From assembly GCA_016293975.1 (NCBI GenBank), contig JAEDCW010000042.1, forward strand, positions 1 through 17,860: a DNA stretch of 17,860 bases, written 5' to 3'. Origin of the DNA: Clostridia bacterium. GTDB lineage: Bacteria; Bacillota; Clostridia; Christensenellales; CAG-138. Position 1 is the first letter of the stretch; each line of letters begins with the position of its first letter. The translations under genes and the position numbers were made by a program. Of the stretch, positions 13,347-17,860 are shown piece by piece. The notes beneath the pieces were generated by a model. The model was not told the origin of the DNA. It did not search any database and saw only the letters and a list, made by a program, of their open reading frames with translations.

Positions 13347-16300
13347 TTACGCGCGGATGTTGTCTATCGGGCTCTTTTTGAGCACCTTGTTTACCGGGAG
13401 TCTGTAAATCAGAACCATGGTCAGCACATACACGACACACACCCCTATGTGGAGCTTCCACGGATACCCATCGAGCATATACACGAACGCATTCTTGAAC
13501 ACTACGGATAGGCTAAGCCCCAGTGCGGCGTCGGATATGGCGGTAGTTATGAGTATCACGACGGCGAGGAGCAAATTGGCGACCGCTGCGCCGAGCAAGC
13601 CCTGCTTGAAGCCGAGATTGCGCTGATAGCGGCAGAAACGTTTGTTATCCACACCTATTGCCCTCAATACGCCGTAGCGCACGCTTTCCTGCTCGACTGC
13701 GGAGGCGACCGTAGACCTGAGTATTATGAACGCTATAAGCGCCGCGGCAATGCCGAGCAGTGCGATAATCAAGCAGGTGTTTAGCGCAGCGCGCCATACG
13801 GTGGTGTCGGTCTCGCGGTAGTTGCTAAGTATAAAACCGTTGTCTCTGCAGTATGCGAGCAGAGGCAGGTCGGTCGCGTCTCTGGAAATGTCGTCGCCGT
13901 ACAGATACAGCTCCGTCTCGCCTGCCGCGCCGTTATAGAACAGCTCATTCATCACGAGGAAGGTTCTCGCCTGGTAAGCGGTGAGCCTTGAGAAGTTTTT
14001 CGGGTATATGCTCGAGAGCATATTGGTCGAACAAATCACCGTATAGGGCTGTACGTTGTTGGAAAAGGGCCAAATCGCCGTGTCGGGGAAATAGCGGATT
14101 ATTGCGGCGACTGTAGCGGTGTTTTCGGTTATTGCGCTGCTTGCGCTATGCTCACTGACGCTGGTTTTTCGGCCGAATATTGTAATTTCGTCCCCTACGT
14201 CGACTACATTTTCGCTCGAATAGTATGAAGCCTTGCTCGAGGAGTAGCTGAGGTCATAGCGACCCGTGCTCTTGAGCAGCCGGCTTGCGCTTTGGGCAAA
14301 CGGCATACCCTGTATCATGCCCGAATTTACCGTCGCACTGCCCGTGCCCATTCGGCTCATAGGTATCATGAGTATTACTTCCTCACCCTTTATGAACGCT
14401 TCCTCATCGATTGAGCCTTCTGTGATAGCGTCCACGAGCGCATCGTATGTGGGCGCCGACCTGGCTATGGCGTAGGCGTTTGTCACGTACAAGCCCTCTA
14501 TATTCAAGAGCGTATTGGCCGGTACTGCGACAGGGTAATTCAGCTCAGGCGTGAGCACGTTGTCCAAATATACAGTAGCACTGCACTGCGGCGCACTGCC
14601 GAAGGTGCTTCGTGACGCGGGCCGGACCTGTATCGAAATCGATTGATCGAGAAGGAAGTTCTTTCCGTTTATGTCGCAGCTCTCCACATCCCATGCGACG
14701 ACCGTGCTTTGTGGTATCTTCACGCCGTAACTCGTACTGCTGGCAGCCGAGTCGCCGTCCTCCGTATCGCCGTCCTCGGAATCTTCAGCGTCTGCCGCGG
14801 CTTCCTCCGATTCCTCCCGTGCTGTGCTGAAGAAGTTTTGCACGGAACCTGTCGGGAGCAGAGAGTAGAACTCGTTGAGTATGTCCGACGAGGAGGGCTC
14901 ATCTTCCGTGCAGACGAGGTCTTCGTGGCTTAGCCAGACTTTCTCGCCGACCCTGTAGGACTCCACTGAGGTTATTCCGGTATCGGACAGAGCCATTATC
15001 TCATTCTCTATGGACTGCAATGTCGAGCTTCCCACGGCATACCCGAGTTTGATCGCATAGTCGGGCTTATTCGGCTGTACAACCGTCTCTCTGTAGGTAT
15101 CAAACGACCGGAAGCCGAGGAAAACCGATATCAACAGTATGGTAATCACAAAGCACGAAAGTGCGGAGGCGACTATCGTCCTGCCTTTATTTGTCTTTTC
15201 ATGCCTCTTGTTTATGGAAGCGAGCGTCTGTCTCTTGCCGCCCGAGGTCTTTACCCTGACTTCAGCCGTTTCAAGCGAGGTTTCTGCGGATATGCTGCCG
15301 CGGAGAGGTATTTTGAGCGCGACCAGCAGCGGCACGAGCATTCCGAGGAAAAGTCCCGCGAGACAGGCGCATATTCCGAGGATAACCGAGGGCAGGTCTA
15401 TGGAGAACATGAGCGGGTCTGTCGCCCTTATGGTATTGACGAGATACAGCACGCCGTAGCTCAGCGCAAGCCCGAGTCCGACACCTATCGGCAGAGCGAT
15501 GAGCGTCACTATAATGCCCTCATAGAGCAGAATAGAGGCTATCTGTCCGTTTGTCGCACCGACCGCCTTCATAAGCGCGAGCTTTCTTGTCCTGCGCTTT
15601 ATCTGCGTGAGATATATCTGGAATACGGCGCACACGGTAGTGGCGAATATGACGGCGATTATGGCTGTCATCATCGCGGCCTTGCTGTCCGTCAGATTCT
15701 CCGGATACGCGTATCTGTTAAGCCTTATCGGGAGCGAATTGTCGACATAGGGAGTGTTCGCCTCGTCGGGCAACGGCGAATCATCGTTCGGGAGCTTCAA
15801 AACGCCCGTCTGATAGAGCCCGTGGTCGTTTTTCATATAGAGCAGTTCGTACGTCTCCGAGTCTACTGTCTGCACCGCTCTGAACATCATATTGTCTGTG
15901 ATGGGCGTGTAGTAATGCGTCGTCGTATCGGGTGTGCTCATGGATATCACGTGACCGCTCCATGCGGGAATGTAATCGGAGCGGATATGAAACTTCTTGC
16001 CGAGATAATCTATCGTCTCCCAGTTATAGTACAATGAGGCGTCAGAGCCGAACAGCACAAGCTCCTCCGGGTTCGCTGCAACCAACATTCTGTTTCCCAG
16101 CTGATCTATTGAAGTCACGCCGAATTTCTTCGTGAGGTACGTTATGACCTCGTCCCAGGGCAGCAGTGTCGGTGCCGTGGAAGTGTCGTCGCGGCTTTCG
16201 CAGAATACAGAGGCGCTCTCAAAGTGCGTTACCGTCTCAAAGAGCCTGCCCGATTTGATGTATTGGTCAATAGTCTTATGGGTCAGCTCATCTGTAGTCA

Positions 16301-17561
16301 ATTGCACCGATGTGTATACGGCCGCGAAGCCGCTCATCGAGGAGAAGTTCTCCACAGTCAGATAAAACTCGTCGTAAAAGTCCCTGTTTCTTATGTAATA
16401 GGTCTTTCCCATATGCTCTATGGCTTTCCAGTCGTACTCGCCCTTGCCGCCGATAGTGCCGCCGCTTACAGACGAGCTTCCGGCATACGCCGCCTTGAGC
16501 GCGTCGTAGGCTTCTGTCGCGTCGTCCGCCTTTACGAACACATTGTAGCTGTAGTCCTGCCTCGGCGTACGGGCGAGCTTATCCGAAACGCTCGAAAGCG
16601 CACCCGTCAAAAGTTCTCCCGTAGACTCATGCACATAGCTGTTTGGCACTGTATTCACGCCTGCGTCCCATCTGTCGCTGCAGGTCTCATATATGCCCGA
16701 AACGGTAAGATTAAGCGTTATGTCGACGCTTTGCCCGTATATCGACTGTTTGAAGTAATTGGACAGCACCCTTATATTTGCGTTTTTATAGCCGTAGAGG
16801 TCTGTCGTTGTGTACATGCCGTCACTTCCGGGGTTGGACAGCGCAAACTGAGCTTTATAAAACTTGGTATATATGAGCTCGAGCTGTTCATCGTTGTATT
16901 TATAGAGCGGAAAACCGTGATGCGCCGTATTATAGACCCAATGCTTTTCATCGTAGAGCGTGACGGGTATTTCTTTCGGTTTTTTCTGCTTGCGGCTCTC
17001 TTTGCAGAGCTCCTCAAATCTTTCGCGCATTTCCTTGTCGGTAAGAGAATATGTCTGCGTGCTCGCTTCGGGGTCAAACGCGAGAGAGCTGCTTATCGAG
17101 AAGTTATCTATCTCGAACTTGACGGCAATAGTATCGCCCACGCTCACGGGGTTTACCATCGCGGAGAGCTGACCCGATTCTATGGCTATCTCGTTTTCGG
17201 CCGTCGGCATATGCCCCGAAATCATGTTGAAACTTACAAGCTCTTCAAGCGATTCGTCTATAGTCGCCACCCTGCCGAGGGTCTGACAATCGCCCAAATC
17301 CCTCGTGACGCACACTATATCGTTTTCGTCCGAAAGCGCTTTCTTGATGGCTTTTACTTCTCTTTCCGTCGCGCCGTAGTATGCGGCCATGTATCCGCCG
17401 TATACATGCTCCCTGTAATAACGCTCGGTATCGTTGATGCTGGCTATGAAGATCGATGCCGCGGTGATAAACACCAGCGCAAGCGCGACTACGGTGATAA
17501 GCAGTGAAGTGTCTCGTTTTCTTCCGCGCATTCCCTGAAATGCCGTTTTTAGCTCGTACAT
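13347..17561 (-). CDS. FtsX/MacB-type ABC transporter permease, internally duplicated
   Basis: A very large permease of 1404 aa. One N-terminal membrane helix (about 19-42) is followed by a ~585-residue extracellular region and three helices (about 630-655, 677-705, 722-750): the first FtsX unit. Then a helix at about 795-815, a second extracellular region of ~440 residues, and three C-terminal helices (about 1258-1282, 1313-1340, 1370-1392): the second unit. K-A-V-G-A-T-N-G in the first and R-A-I-G-V-D-N-K in the second are the conserved FtsX cytoplasmic elements between helices. The tail P-I-D-N-I-R-A is typical. An acidic low-complexity insert (about 915-938) sits in the second extracellular part. 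GGAGGAAG precedes ATG 17561. With the double ATPase it forms a one-plus-one transporter. Substrate unknown; bacitracin/lantibiotic-type resistance or lipoprotein handling are possible. Confidence 0.9.
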   Translation of the reverse strand: MYELKTAFQGMRGRKRDTSLLITVVALALVFITAASIFIASINDTERYYREHVYGGYMAAYYGATEREVKAIKKALSDENDIVCVTRDLGDCQTLGRVATIDESLEELVSFNMISGHMPTAENEIAIESGQLSAMVNPVSVGDTIAVKFEIDNFSISSSLAFDPEASTQTYSLTDKEMRERFEELCKESRKQKKPKEIPVTLYDEKHWVYNTAHHGFPLYKYNDEQLELIYTKFYKAQFALSNPGSDGMYTTTDLYGYKNANIRVLSNYFKQSIYGQSVDITLNLTVSGIYETCSDRWDAGVNTVPNSYVHESTGELLTGALSSVSDKLARTPRQDYSYNVFVKADDATEAYDALKAAYAGSSSVSGGTIGGKGEYDWKAIEHMGKTYYIRNRDFYDEFYLTVENFSSMSGFAAVYTSVQLTTDELTHKTIDQYIKSGRLFETVTHFESASVFCESRDDTSTAPTLLPWDEVITYLTKKFGVTSIDQLGNRMLVAANPEELVLFGSDASLYYNWETIDYLGKKFHIRSDYIPAWSGHVISMSTPDTTTHYYTPITDNMMFRAVQTVDSETYELLYMKNDHGLYQTGVLKLPNDDSPLPDEANTPYVDNSLPIRLNRYAYPENLTDSKAAMMTAIIAVIFATTVCAVFQIYLTQIKRRTRKLALMKAVGATNGQIASILLYEGIIVTLIALPIGVGLGLALSYGVLYLVNTIRATDPLMFSIDLPSVILGICACLAGLFLGMLVPLLVALKIPLRGSISAETSLETAEVRVKTSGGKRQTLASINKRHEKTNKGRTIVASALSCFVITILLISVFLGFRSFDTYRETVVQPNKPDYAIKLGYAVGSSTLQSIENEIMALSDTGITSVESYRVGEKVWLSHEDLVCTEDEPSSSDILNEFYSLLPTGSVQNFFSTAREESEEAAADAEDSEDGDTEDGDSAASSTSYGVKIPQSTVVAWDVESCDINGKNFLLDQSISIQVRPASRSTFGSAPQCSATVYLDNVLTPELNYPVAVPANTLLNIEGLYVTNAYAIARSAPTYDALVDAITEGSIDEEAFIKGEEVILMIPMSRMGTGSATVNSGMIQGMPFAQSASRLLKSTGRYDLSYSSSKASYYSSENVVDVGDEITIFGRKTSVSEHSASSAITENTATVAAIIRYFPDTAIWPFSNNVQPYTVICSTNMLSSIYPKNFSRLTAYQARTFLVMNELFYNGAAGETELYLYGDDISRDATDLPLLAYCRDNGFILSNYRETDTTVWRAALNTCLIIALLGIAAALIAFIILRSTVASAVEQESVRYGVLRAIGVDNKRFCRYQRNLGFKQGLLGAAVANLLLAVVILITTAISDAALGLSLSVVFKNAFVYMLDGYPWKLHIGVCVVYVLTMVLIYRLPVNKVLKKSPIDNIRA
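13645..13653 (+). other. Isolated DnaA-box match inside the permease gene
   Basis: A perfect TTATCCACA lies in the C-terminal cytoplasmic loop of the permease (codons for V-D-N-K). It stands alone, so I regard it as probably incidental. Confidence 0.3.
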
Positions 17562-17631
17562 AGGCTTCTTCCTCCGTGCTTTGCTCTACGGGATTTGTTG
17601 ATTAAATAATTATACATTATTCCTACATATA

Positions 17632-17661
17632 CTTATACCCGAAATATGAAGGATTTGTAAA
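17632..17661 (-). promoter_or_regulatory. Possible promoter of the ABC transporter operon
   Basis: On the minus strand, -35 TTTACA (complement of 17656-17661) and -10 TATAAG (complement of 17632-17637) with an 18-nt spacer. A second TATAAT occurs nearer the gene (complement of 17609-17614) but lacks a -35. The leader would be about 65 nt. I see no operator. Confidence 0.45.
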
Positions 17662-17713
17662 CAATGACTTGGAGGTGCTTTTGAGACAGGGGCTGCGGGT
17701 TCGGGGGCTCTTC

Positions 17714-17795
17714 AAGGGGCCCTGCCCCTTAGACTCTGCGAGGGACCCCGCCCCTCTACCCCCTTCTCCTCTCAAGGGTCCTGCCCCTCGACACC
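17714..17795 (+). repeat. Three imperfect copies of the GC-rich intergenic repeat
   Basis: Copies start at 17714 (AAGGGGCCCTG then CCCCTTAGAC), 17740 (GAGGGACCCCG then CCCCTCTACC) and 17774 (AAGGGTCCTG then CCCCTCGACACC), spaced 26 and 34 nt. Each can form a short stem, AAGGGG with CCCCTT being perfect in the first. No gene is visible in 17670-17860. Confidence 0.65.
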
Positions 17796-17860
17796 AGGAA
17801 CAAGTGTCTTGCCGTAGCAGTACAAAGCATACAGTCCGAGCGACTGCCGGGCTCCGCCAT

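Noticed and set aside
15201..16037. Plus-strand open frame of 278 codons opposite the permease
   Set aside because: Same reasons: antisense shadow with Arg/Tyr-rich composition, no domain.
16224..17507. Long plus-strand open frame (427 codons) opposite the permease
   Set aside because: It lies wholly antisense to a clearly conserved FtsX permease, has no ribosome binding site or recognisable domain, and its Arg/Val/Tyr-rich translation is what a complement of the real gene would give.
1..17860. tRNA, rRNA, SRP RNA or known riboswitch
   Set aside because: I read the gene-free stretches on both strands and saw no cloverleaf with CCA end, no GTTCGA-type T-loop in context and no riboswitch core; a covariance-model scan would be needed to exclude divergent ones.

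Overview
The window looks like a chromosomal segment of a Gram-positive bacterium of the Bacillota, most likely a Clostridia-type gut or anaerobe lineage. The reasons are AGGAGG-type ribosome binding sites before nearly every gene, a perfect CIRCE/HrcA operator before groESL, an XRE regulator fused to membrane segments, and MacB/FtsX-type ABC transporters with very large extracellular domains. The GC content looks close to 50 %, yet isoleucine is often written ATA outside groEL. I cannot name the genus from the sequence alone.

Layout: (1) 1-393, no convincing gene. (2) 394-2172 (+), an XRE-type DNA-binding domain fused to six membrane repeats built around W-H-P-x-W. (3) 2173-2900, a gene-free island carrying two families of short dispersed repeats. 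(4) 2917-3221, a cluster of DnaA-box-like 9-mers running into the promoter of ddl. (5) 3257-5655 (+), ddl and murF, which make D-Ala-D-Ala and add it to the peptidoglycan precursor; they overlap by 1 nt. (6) 5656-6226, a probable replication-origin element (two perfect DnaA boxes, one preceded by a GC-rich spacer and TAG trinucleotides) followed by the dnaA promoter and a structured leader. (7) 6227-7564 (+), dnaA. It is not followed by dnaN but by a terminator, repeats, and the convergent groES-groEL operon. (8) 8104-10023 (-), groES-groEL with promoter, CIRCE and terminator. (9) 10210-11773 (+), a dCMP deaminase translationally coupled to an FAD-dependent oxidoreductase of the geranylgeranyl-reductase-like group. 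(10) A bidirectional terminator. (11) 11937-17561 (-), a two-gene ABC transporter in which both partners are internally duplicated: one ATPase chain with two complete nucleotide-binding domains and one 1404-residue FtsX-type permease. (12) 17562-17860, the likely promoter of the transporter and a run of GC-rich repeats.

Working together: ddl and murF are consecutive steps in cell-wall precursor synthesis. dnaA and the two DnaA-box clusters on either side of ddl-murF suggest a bipartite oriC. groESL is a heat-shock unit under HrcA. The ABC pair is a self-contained efflux or envelope system with no visible two-component regulator nearby. The least described items are the WHPxW hexa-repeat XRE protein, the possible split origin enclosing ddl-murF, the doubly duplicated ABC system, and the two dispersed repeat families.
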